A DNA stretch of 64,000 bases from Opisthorchis felineus (GCA_004794785.1 SJOL01006486.1:693708-757707); one strand, 5' to 3'. Counted from the first letter of the stretch, positions 1 to 11,424 are shown. The notes: a model not told the origin generated them from the letters alone. A program made the numbers and translations.

Positions 1-1080
1 AGGGGCACGCCCGGTTACGTGCCATGCCCTGCAGCTCCCAGTAACGCGTGGGCAGAATCACGTGCATTCCGACCAGAAAGCGCGAAGGGTGCACAGAACC
101 CAATCTGACAGCAAAGACTTTCACTTCGCGCCGCCACGTCATGACCCCCACCATCGACAGCATTTCGACAACAGGGGGTTGAAGCATAAAAATAGCGCTC
201 CCTTATGAAAACAGCAGCTGAGCATGCGTAGTATATGAATTTGTCGACTTATCTTCATGAGCTTTATCTACAGTTAATGACTTGTTACTGAGCGCTCAAT
301 TGTGCATCATTTCGTTGCGGACATGGTGAGGCCAGCTAGTACCTCCTATGTCTGAAGACGCCTAGGGTCTTGGAATCAGTAGAGGGGGCAAGTTTTGCAA
401 CCATACAGAGCGCCTGCAATTGCGGCTTCTCAGCTTCAGTGGAATTCGATACTGACGCCAAAGCGAAATAAGTTGGCAAGCATTGCTCACGCCCTGATCA
501 CGCATGGAGTGACCTCGTCTGCCAGAGCACAATCACGGTTTACACAGCAAACAAGATAGGTGAACCAAGACATAAAATTAAGCTGCCTTTCTCGAGGTAG
601 TAAATAGACATTTGGGAGTTGAAATTCTGAGGTGCAGACTGTATGCTGAAAATCTTATGTAAACCGATAAGCATCAAACAACGGAGCGTCATCCGCACAA
701 GCAAAATCCACTAATCGTGCTCCAGATGCGATTCCGATACGTAGATCTACGGACCTTGGAATATACGGTTCTGGATCATATCATGACACAGTCGAACCAA
801 GAATGATAGGCCAACCTTGAGGAAACATATTAGTTGTATGCAAGTTTCTGTACACTCAGCTGTAAACACATTGTGGGAATGAAGCATGAATAGAATCCAA
901 GCTCCAAGAGCATTCTTCCTCAACGAGGTGTAGTCAACTTTATACAGAGTTCAAAGCCCCTCGAAAGTTGAGAAAATCATAATCAACACCATAGAGCTGA
1001 TGCCTTAGGAATTTCACTTCTTTTAATGAGATCTAAGACATAAGGGTAGCCTGGTGTTGGTCCATCGCAATTATTTTGCG
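1..1080. other. No recognisable gene or repeat
   Basis: I see no coding exon, RNA gene or repeat that I can name here. All six frames are broken by frequent stops. The LINE fragment on its right may extend into it, but no RT motif is visible. Confidence 0.5.
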
Positions 1081-1084
1081 ATGC

Positions 1085-1925
1085 CTACATCTCCAAACGC
1101 TCACTGAGACAATCGGGACAGAAAGTGGCATGAGGACAGCCAATGATTGATTGAACGCAATATCTTGACACATCTCCAACTGAACAAAGGGAAGGTGGCA
1201 GCATCAAAAACACCCAGAAACCCTACTGATTTCCATCAGACCTCTCTACTAGGACAAACGTCAAATTCTCGGTTTGTACCACTCCGAAGGCGTTGAAAAC
1301 AGCATCCTTCAGGGCAGACGACGATTCAGTATGCGTACCACATGGATGAACCCACCGGAGTTCCCGGTGCTTTCCAAGACTGAGCTGCCTGCTGGAAAAC
1401 CACACACCCAATTTCTCATTGCCTCGTTACGAATTCGGTGAGGCCAGTAAACAGAGGCAGAGGTTCTGAGACATCAATTATCAAATACCCGAATGTGCCT
1501 CAGATCACCAATGCTAAAGTCACAAGGACCTGGTGCACGTGACCCTTGAGAGCAAATGGTTTTTGACGACGCAAGTGATGTAAACTAGCGCACATGATCT
1601 GGACCCTCCAGATTCGTGTCCTAAATCGTCAGGCATGATAGCGCTCTCGCTTTCTGTCCGCCTCTAAAGCATAGAACCATGTCGTCTGCAATCCTAGACC
1701 GACGAGGTTTACATCAGTAATTAATTGAGCACCAGAATTCCGAAGACCCTCCAGTGTTCGCCTCATCAGTCTACCAATGATTAGAGAGAACAGGAAGTGG
1801 ATTACCCTACCAGACAACACTTGTTGCATAGGAATCTTTCGGATAGCTTCCCACAAACTCTTACAACTCATAACATAAGTAACGGACGATGTTCGCGAAC
1901 CCTTTAGGTATCCTCCGTTGAGCAA
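1085..1925 (-). pseudogene. Degenerate LINE (family A) reverse transcriptase and 3' part
   Basis: This is a broken non-LTR retrotransposon on the minus strand. The peptide read from about 1,925 downwards contains MRRTLEGLRNSGAQLI followed by NLVGL, which corresponds to the stretch of fluke LINE reverse transcriptase just before the YADD catalytic box. The box itself is lost to a frameshift and reads as unrelated residues. Near 1,085-1,140 the DNA resembles the 3' end of the family A copy at 26.16 kb: both have a sequence like 'aaacgctcactgagacaat' or 'agacgctcattcaggcaat'. The element has stops and frameshifts throughout and cannot be active. Family assignment is from motif memory, not a search. 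Confidence 0.6.
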
Positions 1926-2372
1926 GCGTCGTTTACAGATGACTGACTGACAAAATAAACCATGTCGTTGAGGTCAGAGAACGCCAAGATTGCGGGTAGC
2001 CTGCACGCGTCGTAATCCTCTAACAACTGGTGAAGTGTGAAGATGTGGTGGGCTCAGCCTCTTGTGGTCAAAACCTCGTTCGTACCTCACGAATGAAGGT
2101 TCTGCAAGTAATCCTAAGACGATAAAAAACCAGTGCATATATTCAGAAAAACCCGCTTACACTGAGCGTGGGAAGCAAAGTAGTTAGCCCCGGTAACTAG
2201 ACTTTCCGTCACCAATTTTACATCCTCTTACGAGGGCGCGTGAAGACGGAACCCGGGACCTTTCCGACCCGGAAACATTTCCGCCGACCATACCTTAACA
2301 CTCCATCAAGTGTTAGAGCAACGATATGCGTATAGGGGCCCTATATTCACTGTGTTCCTTGACTTCATTAAC

Positions 2373-2570
2373 TCGAGACGGCTCCGTGGTTAAGGAGTGA
2401 AACCACTTCCCGGAAGGTTCGTGGTTTGCGCCTAACCTCTGCATGTTGACTGTTCCTGTCCAGGCTGGAGAAATTAGGCAGTACCTCAGCCCTCGTGCTT
2501 CCTTTGGGTAGCATGGCAGCTAGGCACCGAAAGGGTGTAACAGCTGAAAGATTATTATTACTTATTAATT
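2373..2570 (+). repeat. tRNA-like SINE copy 1
   Basis: This is a member of the dispersed SINE family of this window. It starts with a diverged A-box-like head (cgagacggctccgtggtta) and has a middle 'cttcccggaaggttcgtggtt'-type segment corresponding to the B box. The conserved body (ctcgtgcttcctttgg, gcatggcagctaggcaccga, aagggtgtaacagctgaa) follows, and the copy ends in an (ATT)n tail. It lies just upstream of a LINE fragment on the same strand. Confidence 0.8.
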
Positions 2571-2744
2571 CAAAAGTGTACCTGATTCTGCCAGTTGGTT
2601 CGTCCTAAACACACTTGCGCAAGTTAGTGAATATCGTACGCTCTTTATATTCACATACTTCCCATATGAAGTGATGTGCGATAAGGGTGTCCACTCTATT
2701 CACTTTAGCTTAATTTCGCCATTGATAAAGTAACGAGGCGGACT

Positions 2745-2925
2745 CTGTAAAGCATGCAAAATCCCGGTGTTGAGGCATCTCAGAGCAGGAATCTTGTCGA
2801 CCTGGGATATGCAGATGACATTTTTCTCATTTGTGAAAAAGATTCGGAAGCGCAAGCAATACTGGAAAAGCTGACAAAGGTCACCCAGTCCTTCGGTATG
2901 TGCTTCACGTCCGCAGGAGCTTCGA
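2745..2925 (+). pseudogene. LINE (family A) reverse transcriptase fragment with YADD
   Basis: The plus strand encodes QNPGVEASQ, then NLVDLGYADDIFLI, then LTKVTQSFGM. This is the catalytic palm region of a non-LTR reverse transcriptase; the YADD box (about 2,807-2,818) is intact. Homology fades after about 2,920, where 'CKVML'-type residues would be expected, so this is a short internal fragment. It lies opposite in strand to the related piece at 1.1-1.9 kb, so the two are separate insertions or one rearranged copy. No start, endonuclease or 3' tail is present. Confidence 0.75.
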
Positions 2926-3770
2926 TTTGGGAAATGGGAGCTATATCAACGCTGGTGCAACAGGCTGAAGCGGCCACAGAACCACCTGATTTCCGTAAAT
3001 TTCCGAATGGGAATCGACTACCACATTTGGGACCTTATATTTGAGCTCCAGTAATGCAACAAGTTTCCGTTGATAAAGTTTCAAGGGTGCACGCTGGTCA
3101 CTTCGTTTAATACAGAAAACCATCGCCTGAAACTAAGACACCAAGCTGTGGATGTCTTTCAGCTACAAACTGTGTACCAGCTGCCACGACTTCGTTCACC
3201 GAAGACGAGAATCAGAGAATGGGCCACGCGTTGGAGACGACAGCCTAATCAGTTCATTGACGGTAAATGGTTCAGTTTGTCCGGTACGACGGAGTGAGGG
3301 AACTACACAGTCGAAACGATAACTTTGATTCAGGATCGCCACTAACTGTCTGACATCTGTCAGGACCGCTAACCAATGGTCTGTCTCGTCCAGGGATCCC
3401 CACCCGGGGAAGCGGCCAACGCGAATGAACTGAATGCTAAGAGCCTTTATGCTTGTCGCCAAGTTATGGACGGTCCGCCCCTGTGTCGCCTCCAGCTGAC
3501 ACGGCTGGGCGACGAGGGTCCTCTGGCATACGAAGTACATGGCCTAACCAGCGTAACCTCTGGTGTAACCAGCTGATCTATCGAGGGAGAGTGGACTTCC
3601 CCGGAAACCATCTAGTACGAGGCTTGGATTTGATCCCACCAATTCTTACAACACCACTTTACACTTTCCGGGAGTAAAGAGCATGCAGAAACCGTGCAGT
3701 GAAACTATCCAAATTGTGTAAAATAGTTTGCAGATCTGAAGAGTGAGATCCAGGAAGAGCAACGTAGTCG
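2926..3770. other. Unassigned stretch between LINE fragments
   Basis: Several open frames of 60-114 codons occur on both strands here, but none carries a motif I recognise or splice-site support. The stretch is probably decayed repeat. Confidence 0.4.
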
Positions 3771-3776
3771 GAGTAC

Positions 3777-4493
3777 TCAATGTGTGATCGAACGCCCCAA
3801 GGTTATTTCGAACCCCGAAGCGTTAGAGGCAGGTAAAGAAGACTCAATCAGCACATCGATTACGAAGCCAAAGAGACCACCCACGCCTGACACTACCGGA
3901 TGTAGTGAACCCAGAAGATAATTCGCCGTAGACGCGTACGCATCCACAAGAGGAGCCTTTGTAAGCGAAAGGAATTTGGGGGGGGGGATACCTTTCACTG
4001 CCAGACTGTCACAGTTTCTGACGATCAATGAGGGTTAAAAGCAGCTTTCGAGTCAAGGAAAACGGTCATCGTTGGTCACCGGAAGGAGTGGAGCAGTTTC
4101 AGCAGTTGTCGCGAAGTGAAGGTATTGTCGATGCAACCACAGTTAAACGAAACCCAGCTTGATTTTTGCGAATCCTACTCTCCCGATGATGGATCAAGCT
4201 GGGTAGGATAATGCTAGAGAGCGCCTCGGAGGATAATCCCACCAGATGGTCCTGTGGTTCTTGCACGATGTTCTTGTATCCTTTTTGATATGGGAATCAC
4301 CATCGAAGTGTTTCATTCTGTCGGTATTCTGTCCCCATTCCAGAAATTTTGGTCGTCCGCTTAGCCACAAGGTACACGCTGCCTTCTTTGAAGAGTGCAG
4401 GAGCAAACCGTCTGGATCAGGTGCTTTGTTGCGTTGAAACAACGAATTTGCATGCCGAACTGTGCATGTGAGCGCTGTTGTGCCATTAATCAC
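3777..4493 (-). pseudogene. LINE (family B) reverse transcriptase fragment
   Basis: Read on the minus strand, the order of motifs matches the fingers-palm part of a fluke LINE reverse transcriptase. RNKAPDPDGL is near 4,430. DTRTSCKNHRTI (family form close to 'DRTSCENHRTI') is near 4,270. GCIDNTFTSRQ follows in another frame near 4,120. KFLSLTKAPLVDAY, then FGFVIDVLIESSLPASNASG, lie at about 3,960-3,800. At least two frameshifts and several stops break it. It ends before the YADD box. A short G run near 3,976-3,986 lies within it. It is a dead 5'- and 3'-truncated copy. Confidence 0.75.
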
Positions 4494-4499
4494 TCCCTT

Positions 4500-6480
4500 A
4501 AGCGTAGGGCTGAGATACCTACAGATGGGAGCTACAGAGGATTAATAGTTAAGTGGGACAGGGAGAGAGTCAACAGAAAGGAGGGGAAATAAGTGCTATT
4601 GCTAGTAGTCAGTTTTTGACTACCTGACGTGTTATAGCAACTAAATTCGAAACGTATCTTACAGCCGTTTGATTCTCTATGTAATTCTCTCGTCATTCTT
4701 GACAGATAAATCAACATCCGTAAATCGGTATCCCCAACGGATAGGAATACCAAAAAAAAACTCACTGGATGACTGGAGTTGTGAAACATTCTCACGATGT
4801 CGCCGACCACTCAAATGAGCTTGCAGTGAAGCGAAGGAACTGCTTCCTACTTGGCAAAGCTAGTATTGGCGAGAATGAGAGAGGGAAAAGTGATAAAGGG
4901 TTTGAGAAAGAATAATGGCGAGAGGCAACTACAATGCAATTAACAGGGTAAAAGTTGCATGAAACTGTCTCCCTCTAGGGAGACCACCAGTCAGAGGAGT
5001 ACCTTCGGTCGGTCCCATGGAGACATCTTTCCAGAGGCATATAGTACTTCTCCCATTAAAGGGAGCACCAAAATGTTATCTTATCTTATCCAAAATGTTA
5101 TCTTGCCGGGTGCTCTCCAGTTAGGAGGGTGACCAAAATTAGCCGTATCGAAAGCTCTCCGAGAAAGGGTCATGAACTTTCACTTGTATCAGGGTGTTTC
5201 CCAGCGGCACGTGATATTGGGTTGAGACTCTTTACCTTGTCTCAAATGGGTGCCCCAGATATTCAAAACCCTTGTATATCCGTGATTCACATATACCAGC
5301 GCAACGTGGTGAATCCGTTTACTACTCATTAGCCCCCGTCATCTGAGTGACAATATCAGTGGTTTCCTCATTACTTAGCTGAACTTCAATAAGAACCACT
5401 TAACATGGGTAATTCGGCCCGAAGACGTACTTATACAAGGTAACGAAAAAATACGATTACCAACAACTCGAGGAGCACTGGGCTGTCATGTTCTGTTTCA
5501 TTCTGTCCCTCTGCTTCATTACCTTCAATCATTATTACAAGTGTGGTATGTGCCAACGAATGGTCACCAAAATCTTGTCCAAAAGAGTTCATTAATATGG
5601 CGAACCAGTATATCAGACGAGTCTGATTAATCTACAGAGTATATTCAGTAAAAAATCTAGGTTAATGGCGTAGGTCCCTTACACTATAATACCACCCACT
5701 AAGAGTAAGCCAGACATTTGGGGAACCAGGAAGCGTATCATCTTAGGTTCTTGGAGGGGTTTCTTCCTAAAGATGGATTGCAATAGAAGAAACCCGTGTC
5801 TTTAGAATTGCCGCCTTGATGGAGATGCTGCTCCCTGAGAGTAACCCTGGGACTATTGTACACGTGTAAATACCATGCAGTGGAATGACTTCATCAAACC
5901 GATAAGGTAAAAAGTACTAACTGACCCCAGGAGCAGTCAATCGTGGCAACCACAGGAGGGCAATAAACCGAAATCAGGTGCCTAGAAGCCCTGCAGAGCA
6001 CAACTTCTCACAAATCCTGAGTGCTACAGTTATATATACATCACCTCGAAGGCTACCGTTCTCATTTCTGCTCTCCGGTTGTCTTTTGTTTTCTCCAGTC
6101 TTCATGAGCATTAACTGTCTATCAAGTTTCGAAGTTTCAAATACCGATTTCTAGGCACCTCACCCCCATCCCACATCCGCCAGTTTCGGTTAGTATCGTC
6201 CTAAATGTCACCACGAAGTAGCCATTAATTTGTCAGGTATTTCAACATTTAAGTGCAACTGGTTTTGTTATTCGGTTGCATGAGATAATAGGATAGGTAA
6301 GTCCCTAATAAGGAACACTGATGTGGTTGTTCAATGGAAAAGTAAATTTTGTCTTGTATTGCAAAATTCTTATGATCCTGAATGGTAAGCGCATTTAAAC
6401 AGGTGACTGGTCCGTGCGTAAGACAAACATTGAGTTCAGCTTTCATGGTGAGTAGTGTATAGAAAGTACAAACGAATTCT
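4500..6480. other. No recognisable gene
   Basis: I find no exon with both coding potential and splice signals. Near 4,960-5,110 there is a short pyrimidine/purine-rich segment with two close copies of 'ccaaaatgttatctt' (about 5,067 and 5,091), apparently a small local duplication. This stretch is downstream of the minus-strand zinc-finger gene and would hold its 3' UTR, but I see no clear AATAAA signal on the minus strand right after the stop. Confidence 0.4.
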
Positions 6481-6486
6481 AAAAGA

Positions 6487-6639
6487 CTAGCGAATCATAA
6501 CTGCGTAGTGGAGGATAGAGGGAAAAGGACTTGCCTCGCAATACAACGATCCAGGGCGAATAAATGCTGACTTATTTTTCTCCATATACTGAGACTGTAG
6601 CCACGCGTAATGGCGTGCTCCCCCAGCATCCGGATTGAA
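6487..6639 (-). CDS. Zinc-finger gene exon 5 (C-terminus and stop)
   Basis: This exon is 153 nt including the TAG stop at 6,489-6,487. The acceptor is 'tttccttccag' at 6,642-6,640. It starts FNPDAGGARHYAWLQSQYME and ends ...LHYAVMIR. A GC-type donor (GAG|gcaagt) sits inside it at 6,534, followed by a pyrimidine run and 'gcag' at 6,501. Use of that 34-bp intron would end the protein two codons later. Confidence 0.7.
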   Translation of the reverse strand, partial: FNPDAGGARHYAWLQSQYMEKNKSAFIRPGSLYCEASPFPSILHYAVMIR

Positions 6640-9600
6640 CTGGAAGGAAAGCCCAACAAAAGGTAAGAGCAAGCACATGGTGTGGCACAGAGAAAACAAC
6701 CTCCCTTTGAAACTAAAGATCATAAATAAAACGCAGTGCAGATGTGACAATATACGACGCAGGTTCTTTCTACCTGTAAGTTGGTTGAACTCCACAGCAC
6801 AAGGATAAGGAGAGCCAAATCTGAGTAGAAGCGCAACCAAAAAGAAAACTTGTAACCGAAACTACGGCTAGCCACAAGCGTTGACGTAAAAGTACACATA
6901 CCTGTGAATACTGCTCAGTATATTTGTCAATATTTTCCGGGTTACGTCTCTGTAGATTTTCCAAAGCACGCTGTATGTGAGTGACACCGCGCAAGTGTAT
7001 AGAAAACGCACGGTCCGTGTTGAATCGCATTTGACACGTCCGACAAAACAGACCATCATCATCGTCATCATCAGCTGTCTCCGTGAACAGCAGTCCATGG
7101 TAAACAGACTGAGTTAGATTCGGCGGTTGGATAGAAATGCCGTCAACTGAAACAAGTGCAAGACATGGATTTCTGTGTTACCAAGACGGAATCAAGGGTA
7201 ACCGTGCACGGGAAATGGGATAAGTTAGGTATGGGAAGAGAGTCCGTGTGAGCAAATGAACGTTGCGGAAAGCAAGTAGTCAGCGGGCTCACTTAAAAAG
7301 GGCATCCTCTCACTGAACGAAAATAGTCAAACATCACCGCTTGACTCTATTCGATTTTTTCGTCTACATCGGGCGTTGAGTTATGCGTAAAATCAACTGC
7401 CTCTGAATTAGCACTCGGTAGTGCGTTTTATCTAAAAGTATGCCTACCGAGGAAACTCAGAGGAAAGAAATGGGAAATAGCGAACAGCAAACGGCTGTCA
7501 CCGGCAAAAGAGCGAAATCGGAGACAACCTGACATCTAACGGTGACGAGCATTTATACCCCAAGCTTGAGGGGGTATCATTGGGGAAGCTGAAGGTAAGG
7601 CCAACAAAAAGCGACCATGATAAAATACTCCGGAAGTCGTAGCTTTGACACCAAAGGCTGGCTCTTGAAATGAAATCAACGAAGCAGAAAAGTAATTGGG
7701 TATTGACGGCAACAGACGACTTTCCAGGTACTAATTGACTGAGGTGGACAAGGCGATATATCCAGTTACCAGATGTCCGCAAGGCTCCAAGATTTTGGAA
7801 GGGCAAATGCCGCAAAACGGGGATGCCATAAGCAGTCAATCCATGAGGCTAGTGATGGGAAACGTTCACAATGGTAGTGGTCAACAAGTCATGTCCGACA
7901 GCTCATAAGTCCAGCCAGTCCAGTCCAGCTTACGAAAGAATCAAGGAAATCGTACTGACGTCTCGTTAGAGACAACACGGAGTGTCGCCCCTCACTTCAG
8001 TGCTCGTTCCAATGATGCATGGAGAAAAACGATGAAGGGATGAGGTAGTGCAAAACGTACAAAATCAGAATCAAGTTTAGAAAACGTAGAAAATTAAAAT
8101 GTCCTGAATCCAGACATAATGGACGTACTAAGGGACATCCAGATAGTGTTTGGTACTCGTTCCACTAGAATAAGTAAGCAGATTTGCCTGCTACTTTCCT
8201 GATGCTAAAAGCTGATTGCGTTAGTGAAGTCAAATATAGAATCAGATAAAGAGAAAGTTCAATAGAATGAATAGCGACCCAGTCCACAAGGACCAAGAAA
8301 ATTCCGGAGGCAACAGGAGATACACCCCACCCGAGACCAAACTTTGAAAAGAGAAAGCGATCATTACAATACCGGAGGATGACACCGTATAAAGGATCCA
8401 CGGGCGACTGTGGTATGGCCTCAGATCCGCTGGCGGTAGTAGTAGGCAGGTAGGTTGATGACTGAAATAGTGACTTCTGGTATCATAGTCAAATTACGGT
8501 TCTCCAGAAATACGTGGAAGCGTGTTAACACCGTGCTTAGTAGTCTGCAACATGGTGTTCAACTTCAGCGTGGAAATAAAACTTGACAGATCATCGACTA
8601 CGGGCCGTGAATACCATACAATACGACCCTCTGTAAGAAGACGACAGAAGGAAATGATCCCGGGAAAAGAAAGCTATATGGTAACTTCCGTAAGCAATAC
8701 CACAATTCACAGCAGCAGTTTTGCGTATGAAGTCGGCTGAGCTTGGTACTTTTCGGCTATGATCCGGAAAGCAGCGGAAACGCTAAAATAGATGCCCTGA
8801 CGTAACCAGCATGGTAGACTGTCGTACCACTTCAGCTATTTAATCTGGAAAGTTTGGGGTTAGAGCATTGCCAGCGAAACACAACAAAGAGATGATCACG
8901 GGTATCAGGAGAAAGTAATTTATTCCAAAAGTAGGCACATAATAACATCCGACTAGTATGCATCACGAATCGTGAGGATGATTAAAAATGCCTTTATAAC
9001 CATCGCAGTACCCCCACGGCAGCACTAACGGTATTGTCCTAAAGTACTGTGCACTTCTGTCCCACTGTAATCTTGTATATAAAGCGATAACAGAAAATCT
9101 GCATAGGTTTCATAGGCTGGACACTGCTGTAAGGGAAAGTAAAGAGTTGATTAGGCGAATTCGGACAGAAAATGCGTTTTTGGAAGTGACGTAGCGGTTG
9201 ATGTCTACCCAGGCTTAGCAATCACTGGGTTCGAGGGCATTAGCTGCAAGTGGTCGTTCCATGGCAAATGACTGGATAACGAAACACTTATTAAAGCATA
9301 GTTCAGCTGCAGCACCCTTTCGGTGCCTAACTGCCATGCCACCAGAAGGAAGCACGAGGGCTGGGATACTGCCGGGTTGGCCAAGCCTAGACAGTGGGAG
9401 TCAAGAGGCAGAGGTCGGGTTCGAATCACGGACCTTCCGGTCAGTAAATTCGCGCTCTAACCACTGGGCCATCTCGCCCCCAATTAAAGCATCGGGGGAA
9501 AGGGCCTGATTGTTATCGACTCAAAACTATGCTGAAAGTTGGTAGGAACGGATTCGTTGGGAAACAACGAATACATGCAACTCCAAATCAGTACAACAGT

Positions 9601-11403
9601 GATGTATACACCGGTATCCACCCACATGCTCCAGGAATCGCTGAGTGTATTAATTCGGAAACTGCACACTACTGGCTTTCACAAGACGGCCACAAAGTGC
9701 ACCGCCCAGTTGAAGATTTAACCGTTGAAAGAAATATAGCGGCATCAACATGAGCGGATTCACTGAACCATAAGAAATTTGGAAAGAATATTATAGGAAG
9801 AATAGGGAAGCCAACAGGGTGGTGGCCTGTCAGGGGCGCTTCAAAGTGCTCATAACTTCCAGTATTCAATGGGAAAAGAAATCTGCTCGCAACAACTTCG
9901 CAGCGTTTCTATTGCCGTAAAGGGGTATACCACCAACCTCATTCTGGAGGCAGAGTCATTCAAACAATATCCAGACTTCATTCGCCTCCATATTCTTCAG
10001 TCAGTTCCGAACTAAGCACGGAGATCTGTGCTTTTGGTCAGACAATGACACCAACAAATAGCCTATAGCATGTTACGCTATTGGATGCGCCCTTGGAGTG
10101 TATAATTAAAACCTCAACCGAATACCCGCTCTCCAAGCGCATCGTTGTGGACTTGTTGACGTTTGCATTGTTGTTGTCAGAGACAGTGAATTGCAGTCCG
10201 TTCCAAATGCCATCGCAGCAACCGTGCGAAGGTGAGTTCTTATCGGGTAGAAGTGTTAATCTTATTCCAAAGTTAGAGCGGACCAGACAAGGCCCACAAA
10301 GCAACCGATTGAAGCGAAGGCGAGATCACGTCTTAAGAATATCCGTGAGCAAAACTGCCATCGATTATTTGTCGGTGTTTGGAAGATATGTGGTTGCCGT
10401 GTGAAAAAGTAGCGAAAGCAGAGCACGAGAGCCCGTACGTGACCACGAGGCGCAAGTATGACAAACGTATACAGGGTCATAGATCGACGCCTTGACCAGG
10501 TTGTTTTGAGTCTGGAGACCATAGAGGTCTATCTGCACTCACCTGAGTCAGCAAACTCGTCAAAGGACTGTCTGGTTAGTGGGTCAGATTGTTTCCACTG
10601 ACTATACATCTGATCCCAGTCAATTCCGAGAGACTGGCTGTACTCCAGGAAAATCCCGTACCATTGTGGATTTGTCCGGGCAATCCAGCTCAGATAATTA
10701 TTCCAGGAAGCCCAGTCCCATTTGCCAATCTCACCAAATCGTTCAAAGTATTCTTCCATCACTGCTTGAGGGTTACAACACATATCACCATCAAATTCAT
10801 CGGCATCTTCAATTCGCTCCTCCTCAGCATCGTCCAAAACTTCTCCAAAATCGTTCACCTGAAGGAATTCACCTTAGTAAGTGGAAATGTATGACTCACG
10901 TCTGTTGAGGGGGCAGAGGCACCAGGGCTAACTTCATCAGTATGTGAGACTTCCAGCGATGTCAATAGTTTGTCAAAGTAGGTTATCATTTCCTGGTAAT
11001 ATTGTGTGTAACATGCGGCCGCTGTAGCCGTGTTATAAGGCGGCTGCGACACAGGCATAGCCGTAGCGGGATTCCCATCCATCTTCGTCAGGTGATCAGT
11101 AGCAGCTGGCTGGGGTCCCTCAACACCTTGAACAAGCAAGTTAGTAAAAGATATACACTTACTTGGTGAAGGGGACTGATTAGTTGCCTTTATTGAGAGT
11201 CCTCTCAATTGCTGGATATAATTTATATAGTTCTGATATTCGGCAGAGAGACGATTGTACTCCGCACGATAAGCTTCTGACTCATCACCACCCTTGTCAT
11301 ACCATTCTTTCAATCTGGTCGAGCATTGTGTGAAATAATCAAACATTCGGGCCTCATAGTCCTCAACTTCTTTCAGCCAGGAAGTCGACGGTTCGGAAGA
11401 CAT
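6487..11403 (-). CDS. Matrin/U1-type C2H2 zinc-finger protein, family not recognised (five exons)
   Basis: Five exons join in phase on the minus strand: 11,403-11,163; 11,126-10,900; 10,858-10,543; 7,146-6,902; 6,639-6,487. The product is about 393 residues. Residues 1-80 are rich in Trp, Tyr and Glu (SWLKEVEDYEARMFDYF, RLKEWYDK, EYQNYINYIQQL). A second aromatic helix-like stretch (CYTQYYQEMITYFDKLL) and an acidic run (DDAEEERIEDADEFDGD) follow, then WDWASWNNYLSWIARTNPQW. In exon 4 a D6 run precedes LFCRTCQMRFNTDRAFSIH and LRGVTH. That is C-x2-C-x12-H-x5-H, the spacing of matrin/U1-like fingers, which often bind RNA or nucleic acid in the nucleus. I choose the ATG at 11,403 because an in-frame TAA lies 15 bases upstream. 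Introns are 36, 41, about 3,396 and 262 bp. A nuclear nucleic-acid-binding role is inference from the finger only. Confidence 0.8.
6902..7146 (-). CDS. Zinc-finger gene exon 4 (matrin-type finger)
   Basis: This exon is 245 nt. The acceptor is 'cacttgtttcag' and the first two bases complete the codon left open by exon 3 (phase 1). The donor is CAG|gtatgt at 6,901. It encodes DGISIQPPNL, a run of six Asp, and the finger with Cys pair CRTC and two His separated by five residues (H-LRGVT-H). ENLQRRNPENIDKYTEQYSQ follows. The phase match across a 3.4-kb intron is the main evidence that it belongs to this gene. Confidence 0.78.
7150..9295. other. Intron of the zinc-finger gene, unassigned part
   Basis: This is the lower part of the 3.4-kb intron (10,542-7,147). 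I see no second gene or named repeat here apart from the SINE that follows at 9,301. Confidence 0.5.
9301..9480 (-). repeat. tRNA-like SINE copy 2
   Basis: This is a nearly full SINE on the minus strand. It has the A-box-like head gatggcccagtggttagag, a B-box-like 'gattcgaac', and the family body (ctcgtgcttccttctgg, ggcatggcagttaggcaccg, aaagggtgctgcagctgaac). It lies within the long intron of the minus-strand zinc-finger gene, in the same orientation as the gene. Confidence 0.85.
9481..10540. other. Intron of the zinc-finger gene, unassigned part
   Basis: The plus strand has a 107-codon open frame at 10,081-10,404 with a hydrophobic stretch and a donor-like 'gaaggtgagt' at about 10,229. It lacks an initiator ATG in its 5' part and any recognisable domain, so I do not call it a gene. 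Confidence 0.4.
10543..10858 (-). CDS. Zinc-finger gene exon 3 (acidic and Trp-rich)
   Basis: This exon is 316 nt, beginning VNDFGEVLDDAEEE after a 41-bp intron whose acceptor is 'ttccttcag'. It ends ...FDEFADS plus one base at donor G|gtgagt (10,542). It has seven Trp residues within about 45 codons (KWDWASW, NPQWYG, DWDQMYSQWK). This dense reading frame has no repeat homology I recognise, which supports a real exon. Confidence 0.82.
10900..11126 (-). CDS. Zinc-finger gene exon 2
   Basis: This exon is 227 nt, entering at phase 1 and leaving at phase 0. The acceptor is 'ttgttcaag' after a perfect TACTAAC branch-point-like sequence. The donor is GAC|gtgagt at 10,899. It encodes VEGPQPAATDHL through CYTQYYQEMITYF to SPGASAPSTD. 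The upstream 36-bp intron is in frame and stop-free, so intron retention would add 12 residues. Confidence 0.75.
11163..11403 (-). CDS. Zinc-finger gene exon 1 (start codon)
   Basis: This exon is 241 nt and ends in phase 1. It starts MSSEPSTSWLKEVEDYE and ends with ...NQSPSP plus one base. The donor is A|gtaagt at 11,162, a perfect consensus. It contains the first Trp/Tyr-rich segment. Confidence 0.8.
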
Positions 11404-11424
11404 TACCAAGGTAGTTATCCGTAC

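Noticed and set aside
10081..10404. A plus-strand gene with a signal-like hydrophobic stretch and a donor site
   Set aside because: It has no ATG in its 5' half and no domain, and it lies within the intron of the minus-strand gene.
10579..10908. Two plus-strand frames of over 100 codons
   Set aside because: They are antisense shadows of the Trp-rich exon 3 of the zinc-finger gene.
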